Positions 1-8,294 of a stretch of 64,000 nucleotides of DNA are shown here, in pieces. Location of the stretch: assembly GCF_038002345.1 (NCBI RefSeq), contig NZ_JBBOCJ010000001.1, positions 5,332,001 through 5,396,000 of the forward strand, written 5' to 3'. Source of the DNA: Paenibacillus sp. FSL M7-0420 (lineage in GTDB: Bacteria > Bacillota > Bacilli > Paenibacillales > Paenibacillaceae). Numbering within the stretch: position 1 is the first letter of the stretch; every line of letters starts with the position of its first letter. The notes below the pieces were generated by a model that saw only the letters and a list, made by a program, of their open reading frames with translations, was not told the origin of the DNA and did no database searches. Position numbers and translations under genes: made by a program.

Positions 1-38
1 TGAATGCTCCCGCCTACGTTCCGCCTGTCATTTTAAGT

Positions 39-971
39 TTAGGCAAATTGCTTGGCTACGAAATGTCCCTTGGACACCTCAACCAGCTCATAATCGCTGT
101 CATTTGTTTTCTCGCCGGCTGCATAAATCGGGCTGCCCAGCTCATCATGCAGATGAATGCGTTTTTTGTTGGCTTCAACCTCTGGGTCCGGAACCGGAAT
201 CGCCGAGAGCAGGGATTTGGTATACGGATGGATCGGATTAGCGTACAACTCTTCGCTTTCCGCCAGCTCTACCATTTTGCCCAGGTACATCACGGCCACA
301 CGGTCACTGATATGCTTAACCATGGACAAGTCATGCGCGATGAAGAGATAAGTCAGTCCAAGACGATCCTGCAGCTCCTTCAGCAGGTTAACGACCTGCG
401 CCTGGATGGATACGTCGAGTGCCGAGATCGGCTCGTCACAGACGATGAACTTAGGGTTCACGGCGAGTGAACGGGCAATCCCGATACGCTGGCGTTGTCC
501 GCCGGAGAACTCATGCGGATAACGGGTGGCATGGTCATGGTTAAGTCCAACCATATCCAGCAGCTCTTCAATCCGCTTCTTGCGTTCCTGCCGGCTACCG
601 GCCAGATTGTGAATATCCAGTGCTTCACCGATAATATCAGACACGGTGAACCGCGGGTTAAGCGAGGCATACGGGTCCTGGAAAATCATTTGCATATCCC
701 GCCGCATCGCCTTCATCTTGCCGCCGGACAATTTGTAGATATCTGTACCATTGTATTTCACGCTTCCTGCAGTCGGCTCATACAAGCGGAGAACGGTACG
801 GCCGGCAGTTGTCTTGCCGCAGCCCGACTCCCCTACCATACCCAGGGTTTCGCCTTCGCGGATCGAGAAGCTAATATTATCAACTGCCTTAAGAACTCTT
901 CCTTTGCCCACATTGAAATATTTCTTAAGACCTTCTACTTCAATCAGATTCTTGCTCAGATTCTTACTCAA
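39..971 (-). CDS. oppF: Oligopeptide ABC transporter ATP-binding protein OppF
   Basis: Cytoplasmic ATPase subunit of a peptide importer (OppF/DppF class). Visible motifs are Walker A GESGCGKT at residues 47-54, Q-loop FQDP near 97-100, signature SGGQRQR near 156, Walker B FIVCDEP near 175 and the switch histidine in IAHD near 211. The HPYTKSLL stretch near residue 248 is typical of the extra C-terminal segment of OppD/OppF proteins. The length (310 aa) is normal and all catalytic residues are present. The start is a TTG placed 10 nt after AAGGAGG. It is the last gene of an oppA-B-C-(D)-F cluster in which oppD is decayed, so OppF may now work as a homodimer or with an ATPase encoded elsewhere; that part is inference. 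Confidence 0.92.
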   Translation of the reverse strand: MSKNLSKNLIEVEGLKKYFNVGKGRVLKAVDNISFSIREGETLGMVGESGCGKTTAGRTVLRLYEPTAGSVKYNGTDIYKLSGGKMKAMRRDMQMIFQDPYASLNPRFTVSDIIGEALDIHNLAGSRQERKKRIEELLDMVGLNHDHATRYPHEFSGGQRQRIGIARSLAVNPKFIVCDEPISALDVSIQAQVVNLLKELQDRLGLTYLFIAHDLSMVKHISDRVAVMYLGKMVELAESEELYANPIHPYTKSLLSAIPVPDPEVEANKKRIHLHDELGSPIYAAGEKTNDSDYELVEVSKGHFVAKQFA

Positions 972-1140
972 ACGAACTGCACCTCCTTGGCCATCGAATG
1001 CAGATTTCAGCAGTGCGCTATAAGCGTATCACTGAACTCTGTGAGGTCTTATGCTGCAGTGCCGCACAAGACCATTGGTGTATTAAGATAACCCTCTCAT
1101 CTGTCCCGGCAACTGCGCCGGGGTTCAGCGTATTCAGGAT

Positions 1141-1381
1141 GATGGAGATCCCAAGCGAATTGCTGCACATCGCCGGAGAATTCGTGGGGATATTGGTTAA
1201 AGCGAGCCTACGCTTTCATAATGCCTACTAGCTTCAGCATTTCAACAGCTTAATGATTCGCTTCGGCCGCTAGCATATTCTGATGTTAATCAAAACTTCG
1301 GTTATCTGATTGCCCACTTGGATCATTGGGTTCAAAGAAGTCATCGGGTCTTGAAATATCATGCCAATATCTTTGCCGCAT
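1141..1381 (-). pseudogene. oppD: Remnant of oppD (oligopeptide ABC transporter ATP-binding protein)
   Basis: The 430-bp gap between oppC and oppF contains pieces of an OppD-type ATPase on the minus strand. One frame reads [17 protein letters not shown] and then VGNQITEVL, which is the Q-loop region of OppD. After a frameshift the reading continues AVEMLKLVGI and then RFNQYPHEFSG, the segment that leads into the ABC signature. At least three in-frame stops and one frameshift interrupt it. The Walker A domain and everything after the signature (Walker B, C-terminal segment) are missing or unrecognisable. The position between oppC and oppF is where oppD normally sits. Sequence from about 975 to 1140 shows no further clear homology. 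Confidence 0.85.
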
Positions 1382-1402
1382 GGGTTCCACCATAGTGTAT
1401 TT

Positions 1403-2350
1403 CTATTTCTTCAGCTTAGGGTCAAGCGCATCACGCAGACCGTCACCAAAAATATTAAAGGAAAGCATCGTTAAACTGATAAGAATCGCAGGGAACAGGA
1501 AACGCCACGGATAGTAAAGCCAGCCGGTCAGCGAGTCATTGATCATCGATCCGAGTGAAGCTACCGGAGCCTGTACACCAAGACCAAGGAAACTCAGGAA
1601 CGCTTCGGCAAAGATGGCATTCGGCACGGACAGCGTAATCGTTACAATAATCGGTCCAACCGCATTCGGCAAAAGATGCTTGAATAGCAGCCGCTTGGAC
1701 CCTGCACCCATCGAACGCGAAGCCAATACGAACTCACGGTTCTTCAGCTGCATAATCTCGCCGCGCACAATCCAGGACATCGTAATCCAGCCTGTTATCG
1801 TCAGCGCCAGGATAATGGTACCAAGGCTTGGTTCAAGTACAACCAGCAGCAGGATAACTACCAGCAGGTATGGAATGGAGTACAGAATTTCAGAGATCTT
1901 ATTCATGATATTGTCTACACGGCCACCGAAATAACCCATGATTCCGCCGTAGATAACCCCAATGAAAAGGTCAATGGCAGCAGCGGCAAGGCCGACAATC
2001 AGTGAGATTCGTGCGCCGTACCAGGTACGGACAAAGATATCGCGTCCCAGATCATCTGTACCAAACCAGTGATCGGATGACGGGGGCTTATTCGTGTTGA
2101 GCAAATCATTAGAGTAGTAATTGAACTTTGAGAAGAACGGCGCAAAAATTGCAGCCAGTACGATCAGTCCAAGAACCCCCAGAGCTGTCATTGCCATTTT
2201 GTTCTGGCGCAGGCGCTCCCAGGAATCCCGCCAGGCGGACAGACTTTCGCGCTGAATGACTTCAGCTTGCCGTTCATCAATTCCAATCTTACGGAAATCT
2301 TCCGGTTTCAGGTTCGCATCCTGCGATACCAAGTTTTTGTCAGAAGCCAC
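1403..2350 (-). CDS. oppC: Oligopeptide ABC transporter permease OppC
   Basis: Inner-membrane permease subunit, 315 aa, of the BPD_transp_1 family. It has a hydrophilic N-terminal segment, a first membrane span near residues 55-72 ([17 protein letters not shown]) and a long loop with [10 protein letters not shown], which is characteristic of DppC/OppC. Further spans follow, and the EAA-type loop (AxxxGA, near [19 protein letters not shown]) contacts the ATPase. The GTG start lies 8 nt after AAGGAGG, and that ribosome-binding site is embedded in the last codons of oppB (3-nt gap), so the two are translationally linked. It is expected to pair with OppB to form the peptide channel. Confidence 0.93.
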   Translation of the reverse strand: MASDKNLVSQDANLKPEDFRKIGIDERQAEVIQRESLSAWRDSWERLRQNKMAMTALGVLGLIVLAAIFAPFFSKFNYYSNDLLNTNKPPSSDHWFGTDDLGRDIFVRTWYGARISLIVGLAAAAIDLFIGVIYGGIMGYFGGRVDNIMNKISEILYSIPYLLVVILLLVVLEPSLGTIILALTITGWITMSWIVRGEIMQLKNREFVLASRSMGAGSKRLLFKHLLPNAVGPIIVTITLSVPNAIFAEAFLSFLGLGVQAPVASLGSMINDSLTGWLYYPWRFLFPAILISLTMLSFNIFGDGLRDALDPKLKK

Positions 2351-2353
2351 TCG

Positions 2354-3292
2354 TTAGCCCTCCTTTCCGCCAGATAGTTTGATACGCGGATCTATAAACA
2401 CATAAGCAATGTCGGTGATAAACCGCGCTACCATAAGCAGTACACCATAGAAGATGGTAATCCCCATAATAACGGTATAATCACGGACGCCAATCGCTTC
2501 GACAAATTGCTTGCCGATCCCGCCGACACCGAAGATCTGCTCAATAACGACCGAACCGGTTACGATGTTAGCCGTCATAGGTCCCATATAGGTTACCACC
2601 GGCAGAATTCCGTTACGCAGCACGTGGCGGCTCAAGATGGCTGCCCAGCTTAGGCCTTTGGCCTTAGCCGTCTTAATGTAATCTGCATGCAGGACCTCCA
2701 GCATACTGGAGCGCGTCAGCCTCGCTATGAAGGCTATAGGCTGCGCTGATAACGCCGTTACCGGGAGGACATAATACATTGGCCCTTTGAACCCGGAGAC
2801 AGGGAACATGTGGAACTTGTAAGCAAACACATATTGCAGGAGCGAGGCGACTACAAAGCTCGGAACCGCAATCCCCAGCACCGCCAGCACCATTGCTGCA
2901 CTATCAATAAACTTACGGTGATAGAGTGCCGCCATCATGCCGAGGAAGACTCCGACAATAACCGACACAAGAATTGCGATAAGCCCCAGCTTCAGAGACG
3001 CCGAGAATGTCTGGCCGATCAGGTGTGTTACATCCTGATTCAGACGCTTCATGGATACACCCAGATCACCCTGGGCAATGTCACCCAAATACTTGAAATA
3101 CTGATGATAGAGCGGCTTGTCCAATCCATATTGCTCGTATAAACGCGCTTTTATTTCTGGTGGAATCTTCTTTTCAGAAGTAAACGGGTCCCCCGGAATA
3201 GCTTTCATCAGAAAAAAGGTCGCTGAAATCAGCACAAATAGCGAAACAAGCATATAGAAAAACTTATTGGCAATATAACGAACCATCCCCAT
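2354..3292 (-). CDS. oppB: Oligopeptide ABC transporter permease OppB
   Basis: Inner-membrane permease subunit, about 312 aa. The N-terminal span begins VRYIANKFFYMLVSLFVLI, followed by the conserved MKAIPGDPF motif of DppB/OppB proteins. Several spans follow, then an EAA loop (RLTRSSMLEVLHADYIKTAKAKGL) and the C-terminal FIDPRIKL signature. AGGAGG sits 5 nt before the ATG at 3292 and 11 nt before a second ATG at 3286; either could be used, so two residues at the N-terminus are uncertain. It lies about 210 bp downstream of oppA, behind a terminator-like hairpin, which suggests less transcript for the permeases than for the binding protein. Confidence 0.92.
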   Translation of the reverse strand: MGMVRYIANKFFYMLVSLFVLISATFFLMKAIPGDPFTSEKKIPPEIKARLYEQYGLDKPLYHQYFKYLGDIAQGDLGVSMKRLNQDVTHLIGQTFSASLKLGLIAILVSVIVGVFLGMMAALYHRKFIDSAAMVLAVLGIAVPSFVVASLLQYVFAYKFHMFPVSGFKGPMYYVLPVTALSAQPIAFIARLTRSSMLEVLHADYIKTAKAKGLSWAAILSRHVLRNGILPVVTYMGPMTANIVTGSVVIEQIFGVGGIGKQFVEAIGVRDYTVIMGITIFYGVLLMVARFITDIAYVFIDPRIKLSGGKEG

Positions 3293-3408
3293 CAACACCT
3301 CCTTTGACTTTTTTGAGACACATAATTAGATTTTATGAAAAAAATGGCCTTTTGTCTAATTTCTTATTTTGTAAGTTCGTGAAATCTTTAACAAAAAGCC
3401 CGAAATGC

Positions 3409-3448
3409 AAAAAAAAGGGATATATATGGAATTCCACATATATATCCC
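3409..3448 (-). terminator. Partial terminator between oppA and oppB
   Basis: A perfect 12-bp stem (GGGATATATATG at 3417-3428 with its complement at 3437-3448) has an 8-nt loop. On the minus strand it is followed by eight T residues (3409-3416). It sits after the oppA stop and before oppB. The usual meaning in opp operons is read-through control giving excess binding protein; that is inference. Confidence 0.75.
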
Positions 3449-3510
3449 GAAGTGTAAAGCTCCCTTCAGACTATCACTATTCAGTTCATAAACTGAAGGT
3501 TCTGCATTTC

Positions 3511-5229
3511 TTAGTGCTCAAGCAGGTAAGCACGAGTGAAGTCAATGGCACCGCTGAAGTCAAGAGTTACACCTTTGAGGTACTCTTTAGTCAGGGAGTT
3601 GTTGGTGTAGTAGTAGAACGGAATCAGGATCATGTCATCCTGAATGATCATTTTCTCAGCCTGAGCAAACAATTCTTGGCGTTTTGCCAGGTCAGAGCTT
3701 GTTTTCGCTTCTTGAATCAGTTTGTCATACTCAGGGTTAGCGTAACCTGTATCATTGTTACCGCCGCCTGTTACCCACATATCCAGGAAGGTCATTGGAT
3801 CATTGTAATCCGCAGTCCAGCCGGCACGTGCGATCTGGTAGTTCAGGTTCTGACGGTTGTCGATGAATACTGCCCACTCCTGGTTCACCGTGTTAACAGT
3901 GATACCCAGAGCCTGTTTCCACATATCAGCTACAGCCAAAGCAATTTTCTTGTGGCCTTCACTTGTATTGTAAGACAATTCAACCGGTGGCAGCTCAGTC
4001 AGACCTTCTTCAGCCAGACCTTCTTTCAGCAATGCTTTGGCTCCTTCAATATCTTCTTTGAAGTAGTCGTCTTTAACTGCAGTACGGTATTCACCGTCAG
4101 CGCCCGCGATACCTGGAGGTACATACCCGAATGCTGGAAGTTGTCCGCCCTGTGCTACGTTGTCAATCAGCGATTGACGGTTAATAGACATTGCAAGAGC
4201 TTTACGGATTTTTACATTGTCAAACGGTTTTTCAGTGATGTTGAATTCATAATAGTAGGTACTTGCGATACCTTTTCTCTGGAATTCGTTAGGAAGCTCT
4301 TTTTGTACGATTGGCACCTGTTCTTGCGGGATTTCACCGTGAGGTGCGCCAGCGCGGTCAAGCTCGCCGTTCTTGTAGCTCAAGAGTTCAGTTGCTCCAC
4401 TGTTAACCAGGGAGAAGTCGATTTTAGCCAGCTTGATGTTGGCAGCATCCCAGTACTTATCGTTCTTGCTAACTTGCAGGGATTGGCCGGTAGTCCACTC
4501 AGTCAGTGTGAACGCACCGTTAGTGATCATAGTGTCTTTGCTTGTAGCCCATTTAGCATTACCCTCAACGGATTTGTGTACAGGGTAATAAGTATAGAAG
4601 GACAGAAGGCCAAGGAAGTAAGGAGTTGGTGCTTTCAGCGTAACTTCAAGAGTTTTCGCATCTACAGCCTTTACGCCCACTTCGTTGAAATCTGCAACTT
4701 TCTTAGTGTAGTATTCTTCACCATTCTTCAGGTAGTACAATTGATAAGCGTAAGGTGCAGTAGGATCTGTGTTAGGGTCGAGCACGATTTTCCATGCGCG
4801 AACGAAATCAGCAGCTTCTACAGGGTCACCGTTGCTCCACTGTGCATCACGCAGGTGGAACGTATATACCAGTCCGTCAGCGGAAATATCCCACTTTTCA
4901 GCAATACCCGGCTCAGCTTGGCCAGTTTCATCATTCATGCGGGTCAGGCCTTCATACATAGTTTTCAGGACGGTGTTGGCTTGGCTGTCCTGAGCTTGTG
5001 CAGGGTTAAACGTAGGTGGTTCTGCAGTCAGGTTGACTCTAAGTGTCTGGTCAGCAGCCAGCTTCTCGTCACCTGTTGTTCCTGTGTTCGTGCTGCCCTC
5101 TGGTGCAGTCGTCGCCGCTGCATTGGTGCCGCTGTTCGCATTGTTCTTGTTACCGCCGCAGCCAGCAAGCACTGTGCCGATCACGAGAACCATTGCGATC
5201 ATGAGCAATAGACTTTTACTCTTCTTCAT
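3511..5229 (-). CDS. oppA: Oligopeptide-binding lipoprotein OppA
   Basis: Extracellular substrate-binding protein of the importer (SBP_bac_5 family), 572 aa. The N-terminus is a lipoprotein signal, MKKSKSLLLMIAMVLVIGTV followed by LAGC, with the Cys at about residue 24 as lipidation site. A linker rich in Asn, Thr and Ala follows. The mature part begins LRVNLTAEPPTFNPAQAQDS, the classic start of peptide-binding domains. Later segments such as WDISADGLVYTFHLRDAQWS and MSINRQSLIDNVAQGG are also family signatures. It is first in the cluster, preceded by GGGGGAA 8 nt before the ATG. A TATAAT (minus strand, about 5266-5271) is a possible -10, but no good -35 is seen. Confidence 0.93.
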   Translation of the reverse strand: MKKSKSLLLMIAMVLVIGTVLAGCGGNKNNANSGTNAAATTAPEGSTNTGTTGDEKLAADQTLRVNLTAEPPTFNPAQAQDSQANTVLKTMYEGLTRMNDETGQAEPGIAEKWDISADGLVYTFHLRDAQWSNGDPVEAADFVRAWKIVLDPNTDPTAPYAYQLYYLKNGEEYYTKKVADFNEVGVKAVDAKTLEVTLKAPTPYFLGLLSFYTYYPVHKSVEGNAKWATSKDTMITNGAFTLTEWTTGQSLQVSKNDKYWDAANIKLAKIDFSLVNSGATELLSYKNGELDRAGAPHGEIPQEQVPIVQKELPNEFQRKGIASTYYYEFNITEKPFDNVKIRKALAMSINRQSLIDNVAQGGQLPAFGYVPPGIAGADGEYRTAVKDDYFKEDIEGAKALLKEGLAEEGLTELPPVELSYNTSEGHKKIALAVADMWKQALGITVNTVNQEWAVFIDNRQNLNYQIARAGWTADYNDPMTFLDMWVTGGGNNDTGYANPEYDKLIQEAKTSSDLAKRQELFAQAEKMIIQDDMILIPFYYYTNNSLTKEYLKGVTLDFSGAIDFTRAYLLEH

Positions 5230-5379
5230 CTAGCAGTTCCCCCTAAATAGAATGTGGTATATGGTTTATGATTATACAACCAGTGGTCAAAAAAATCTAG
5301 AGCAATATTTTCTGAAAACGACTTTTTTTTAATTCTTTAAAATTTTGTGACGTTGACGCTTCACCGGAGCAGTGGAACG

Positions 5380-5766
5380 TTACATCGCTTGTGATATGTA
5401 TTGAATGAGGCCTACCACCATAAATAATACGTAACCTACGCCCAGGAAAAAGAAAGAAAGCCGCCACACAGCACGAAGTAACCGTTTTCCGTCCACCCCT
5501 CCTTTGAGGCGGTTTTGCGCGCCGCCAATCAGTCCTGCGGATATTAATACAATAAGTAGTATAAGAAAGAATCCAAAGGTTGAGTCAAAAATGATATTAA
5601 ACAGTCCCGAAACTGACAGCAATAAAAATAAGGTAGTTACATCCATCGCCAGCATCATCGTTTTCCTCTTATCATGCCTCAGCCCGATTCCTGCGAAATA
5701 CACAATCAAAAAAGGAACAATCGGAATAACGCTTAACACGCCGAACGAATTCCGGAGAAATTCCAA
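5380..5766 (-). CDS. DUF3397 family membrane protein
   Basis: A 128-aa integral membrane protein with four hydrophobic segments (about residues 10-27, 40-60, 66-82 and 101-123). A short basic loop, GGAQNRLKGGVDGKRLLRAVW, lies between the third and fourth. It matches the DUF3397 family, which in Bacillota is commonly found beside ketopantoate reductase, as here. The TTG start lies about 11 nt after GGAGG, which overlaps the end of panE (gap 6 nt), so the two are one transcript. Function is unknown. Confidence 0.75.
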   Translation of the reverse strand: MEFLRNSFGVLSVIPIVPFLIVYFAGIGLRHDKRKTMMLAMDVTTLFLLLSVSGLFNIIFDSTFGFFLILLIVLISAGLIGGAQNRLKGGVDGKRLLRAVWRLSFFFLGVGYVLFMVVGLIQYISQAM

Positions 5767-5772
5767 ACAGCT

Positions 5773-6753
5773 TCACCCCTCCCTCACAGTCATGCCTTCT
5801 ACCAGTCCGCAGATCCAGCGGTGCAGCGGAGCCTGAACGCCCTGCCGCAGCCCCATATTCACAATGCTTCCGTTAATCCAGCGGATTTCCGTCTCCCTTG
5901 CAGCAAGTACATCAGCCAGCATCGATGATGTATTGCCCGAGGTCGCACGGCATACTTCAAGAATGGCTTCCCAGGCACCCTGCTCTAGGGTGATCCCGCA
6001 GGCCTCGAATATCCCGATTGCCTCTGTATACAGTTCCTTCATTAGGAGTACACGTGCAGGGAAGGCCAGCAATTCGCCGTTCTGAACCCGCCAAATGGCG
6101 GTTAAAGGATTAATTACAGCATTGATCAAGAGCTTCCGGTAAATGATGGTATCCACTTCTTTCGACAGAGAAGCGTGAAATCCTGCTGAGGCAAGAGCTT
6201 CTATGAAACTAATTATCGCCGCAGGCTCAGATGCCTGCCGGTCAGTTTCATGAATATTTATAGGAGAGCTGCTCTTCCCTATACATATTTCCCCTTTGCC
6301 GGCATGAATAACCTCTGTTAATGTTTTCCTCTTCGCCGCCTCTGTCGTTACAGCTGCCCAGATGGATGATTGCGGCAGCAGCCCCCCGAGCAGCTCCAGA
6401 TGTCCGCAGCCGTTCTGAAAGCCTATAATTACAAGCTTCCTGTCTCTTAGCGGCCGGAGAATCGCAGGCAGAGCTTCATGAAGCACCTTCTGCTTAACCG
6501 TAATCAAGGTAACCTCCCCCGGCTCTGTCAGCTGACACTGTGTATATTCTTCTACCGGTGCAGCGGAGAAGCTCCCGCCTGGAAGCTGTGTCGCCTCCCT
6601 GCCATCTTCATAGCTGACAGTCAGCCCCCGTTCGGATAATGCCCTGCTCTGCTCCTCCCCCCTGCACCATATCCGTACTTCAGCCCCACCGGCGATCAGC
6701 CGGCCTGCAAGCAGCAGCCCCAGTGACCCCGCACCTATCACATCTATTCTCAC
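5773..6753 (-). CDS. panE: 2-dehydropantoate 2-reductase (ketopantoate reductase)
   Basis: NADPH-dependent reductase of the PanE/ApbA family that makes pantoate for coenzyme A synthesis. The Rossmann fold opens with IDVIGAGSLGLLLAGRL. ITVKQ near residue 90 and IIGFQNG near residue 110 are the conserved cofactor and substrate loops. The helical C-terminal domain has KLLINAVINPLTAIW with the likely catalytic lysine. I place the start at the GTG (6753), which follows a GGGGG-rich site; a longer frame to an ATG at 6777 exists but adds residues not typical of the family. Expected length is about 300-320 aa and this form is 326. Downstream DUF3397 gene is co-transcribed. Confidence 0.88.
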   Translation of the reverse strand: MRIDVIGAGSLGLLLAGRLIAGGAEVRIWCRGEEQSRALSERGLTVSYEDGREATQLPGGSFSAAPVEEYTQCQLTEPGEVTLITVKQKVLHEALPAILRPLRDRKLVIIGFQNGCGHLELLGGLLPQSSIWAAVTTEAAKRKTLTEVIHAGKGEICIGKSSSPINIHETDRQASEPAAIISFIEALASAGFHASLSKEVDTIIYRKLLINAVINPLTAIWRVQNGELLAFPARVLLMKELYTEAIGIFEACGITLEQGAWEAILEVCRATSGNTSSMLADVLAARETEIRWINGSIVNMGLRQGVQAPLHRWICGLVEGMTVREG

Positions 6754-6828
6754 TAACCCTGCCCCCTGCCATGCCAAGCTCCAATAATTTTCCTAATTAT
6801 ATCCTGCCTGTCTCTGCAAAAGCAAAAC

Positions 6829-6874
6829 AAAAAACCCTGCTAATCCGTTGCTGTTACGCATTCGGACGCAGGGC
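6829..6874 (-). terminator. Terminator downstream of rsfA-like gene
   Basis: On the minus strand CCCTGC and GTCCG pair with CGGAT and GCAGGG around a loop, followed by TTTTTTGTTTT. It lies just after the stop of the RsfA-type gene and before panE, separating the two transcripts. Confidence 0.75.
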
Positions 6875-6890
6875 TCGCTGCCTAAATCTT

Positions 6891-7538
6891 CTATTCAATC
6901 CGTTCCAGGTTTCCGTTCGCATCCATTTTGAAGCGGGTCTTCTCTTCATCCTCTTCATTCAGAAAAGCCAGCCTGCGGGCACGGTCCATAATCTGGATCA
7001 GTGCCTTGTAATCATCATTGACCACACGGTAATCGCTCTGGGCAAGATTAACCTCTCTGGATAAGCGTTCATTCTCCACTCTCAGCTCTGAAAGCTCTTC
7101 TTCCTTCTCCCGCAGATCACGCTCCAGCATCTTAAGCTGTCTTCCGGCCTCCTGGAACGTTCCTTTCCATTGCCGCAAAAAGCGGATGACAGCATCGATG
7201 GACAAACTGTTCTCGCTTAATCCTTCGCTGCGGCTGTAATCTTCCTCAATGTCACCGAGAATCAGTCCGGCTACCTGCGCCCCGCGCGAAGCAGGCTGTT
7301 TTTTCAGATAGCTCCGTTTCTGGCGCTGGCCTTTGGCAATCCCGATGGCCTCCTCGTAGCTTTTGCGCACGCAGCTGTTCCAGCGGAAACCGCAGGCAGC
7401 CGACGTTCTGCCGATTTTTTCACCCACCTCTTCAAAAGCAGCAAGCTGTGTGCTGCCCTCTCGGATATGACGCAGCGTTATTTCTGCCAATATCAGATCA
7501 TCTTCTGCACTCCAAGCATCCTGTCTAACGGCTGTCAT
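6891..7538 (-). CDS. rsfA: RsfA-type prespore transcriptional regulator
   Basis: A 215-aa protein of the RsfA/YlbO family. The N-terminus has a Myb/SANT-like DNA-binding segment, WSAEDDLILAEI through RTSAACGFRWNSCVRK (about residues 7-60). A linker follows and then a long coiled coil (about 110-185), heavy in Glu, Leu and Arg. In Bacillus subtilis RsfA tunes sigma-F-dependent genes in the forespore. The start is the ATG 10 nt after AGGAGG at 7538. The gene is transcribed alone toward panE, with a terminator behind it. Assignment to the family is clear; equivalence to RsfA itself is less certain because paralogues exist. Confidence 0.8.
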   Translation of the reverse strand: MTAVRQDAWSAEDDLILAEITLRHIREGSTQLAAFEEVGEKIGRTSAACGFRWNSCVRKSYEEAIGIAKGQRQKRSYLKKQPASRGAQVAGLILGDIEEDYSRSEGLSENSLSIDAVIRFLRQWKGTFQEAGRQLKMLERDLREKEEELSELRVENERLSREVNLAQSDYRVVNDDYKALIQIMDRARRLAFLNEEDEEKTRFKMDANGNLERIE

Positions 7539-7884
7539 AAAGCCTAACCCTCCTAACAACATCATGAAATAACCATCTTCAGAACCGGCAGCTCCGCCGG
7601 GTAGTGAATAGGGATAAAAGCTGCTTACTCCATTTCTATGCCTCTATTAGAGTTCATAGAATCTATTTGATACTAATTTGTATTGCCAATTTGTCTGGAC
7701 CTCATACTCCCTTTGCTATAAATTCTCCTTTTCGAAACTAAAGGCTTGTGTCAATAATAAAAATCATATATTTTATGAAATTTTGAATTTTTTTCAATGA
7801 ATTCGTTTACAGTGTTTTGGAGAGCCGTTATAATAAAGCTAAAGCAGCTGTTAGCCGGATTCATACTGGAAGGGGGACCCTCTC
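7539..7884. other. Divergent intergenic region between rsfA-like and DUF2626 genes
   Basis: About 350 bp of AT-rich sequence separates the two divergent genes. The sigma-A promoter of the rightward gene lies at 7806-7834. I see no convincing promoter for the leftward gene, no ORF and no repeat in the rest. Confidence 0.6.
7806..7834 (+). promoter_or_regulatory. Sigma-A promoter of the DUF2626 gene
   Basis: TTTACA at 7806-7811 and TATAAT at 7829-7834 are separated by exactly 17 bp. The start codon lies about 50 bp downstream. Confidence 0.8.
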
Positions 7885-8121
7885 TTGGACCGCATGTTTC
7901 GCGTATTAGGATTTTTCACACTCACCATCGGACTTATGGCTTTTGCCGGTAATCTCACGGAAATGGCCCTGCTATTCTTTTTGCAAACCGCTTTTTTTGT
8001 GATTCTGGGCTATATGAAATTTACAGAAAAGACCTACATTCTGCTCTTTTGGGGGTATATGATCCTGACGTTTACAGGCTTCAGCTATTGGACGATATTT
8101 GAGATGGAATTGCCGCTCTAA
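7885..8121 (+). CDS. DUF2626 family small membrane protein (YqgY-like)
   Basis: A 78-aa hydrophobic protein with three membrane segments (about residues 6-22, 26-43 and 49-67) matching the DUF2626 family, which includes Bacillus YqgY. The TTG start lies 8 nt after AGGGGG, whereas the first ATG (7894) would be 17 nt away, so TTG is preferred. It has its own sigma-A promoter and terminator and is therefore monocistronic. Function is unknown. Confidence 0.75.
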   Translation: MDRMFRVLGFFTLTIGLMAFAGNLTEMALLFFLQTAFFVILGYMKFTEKTYILLFWGYMILTFTGFSYWTIFEMELPL

Positions 8122-8138
8122 CGCATATATATAGAAAT

Positions 8139-8185
8139 GAACGGATATGGCTTCTTGCTTTATGGGAGCATTTCCGTTCTTTTTG
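8139..8185 (+). terminator. Terminator of the DUF2626 gene
   Basis: GAACGGATATG pairs with CATTTCCGTTC with one mismatch, followed by TTTTTG. Confidence 0.8.
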
Positions 8186-8294
8186 TTTGCAAAATTGTAG
8201 TTCGGGGAGACGCAAAACAGGGTATGATATTTTAACAGGCTGAAACATATGAATAGTACATACCTGTCTAACTCTGTTCAAGGTGGTGGTGCAA

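Noticed and set aside
3304..5211. 635-aa open frame on the plus strand
   Set aside because: It lies exactly antisense to oppA, is Cys/Phe/Val-rich with no family resemblance, and is explained by codon bias of the real gene.
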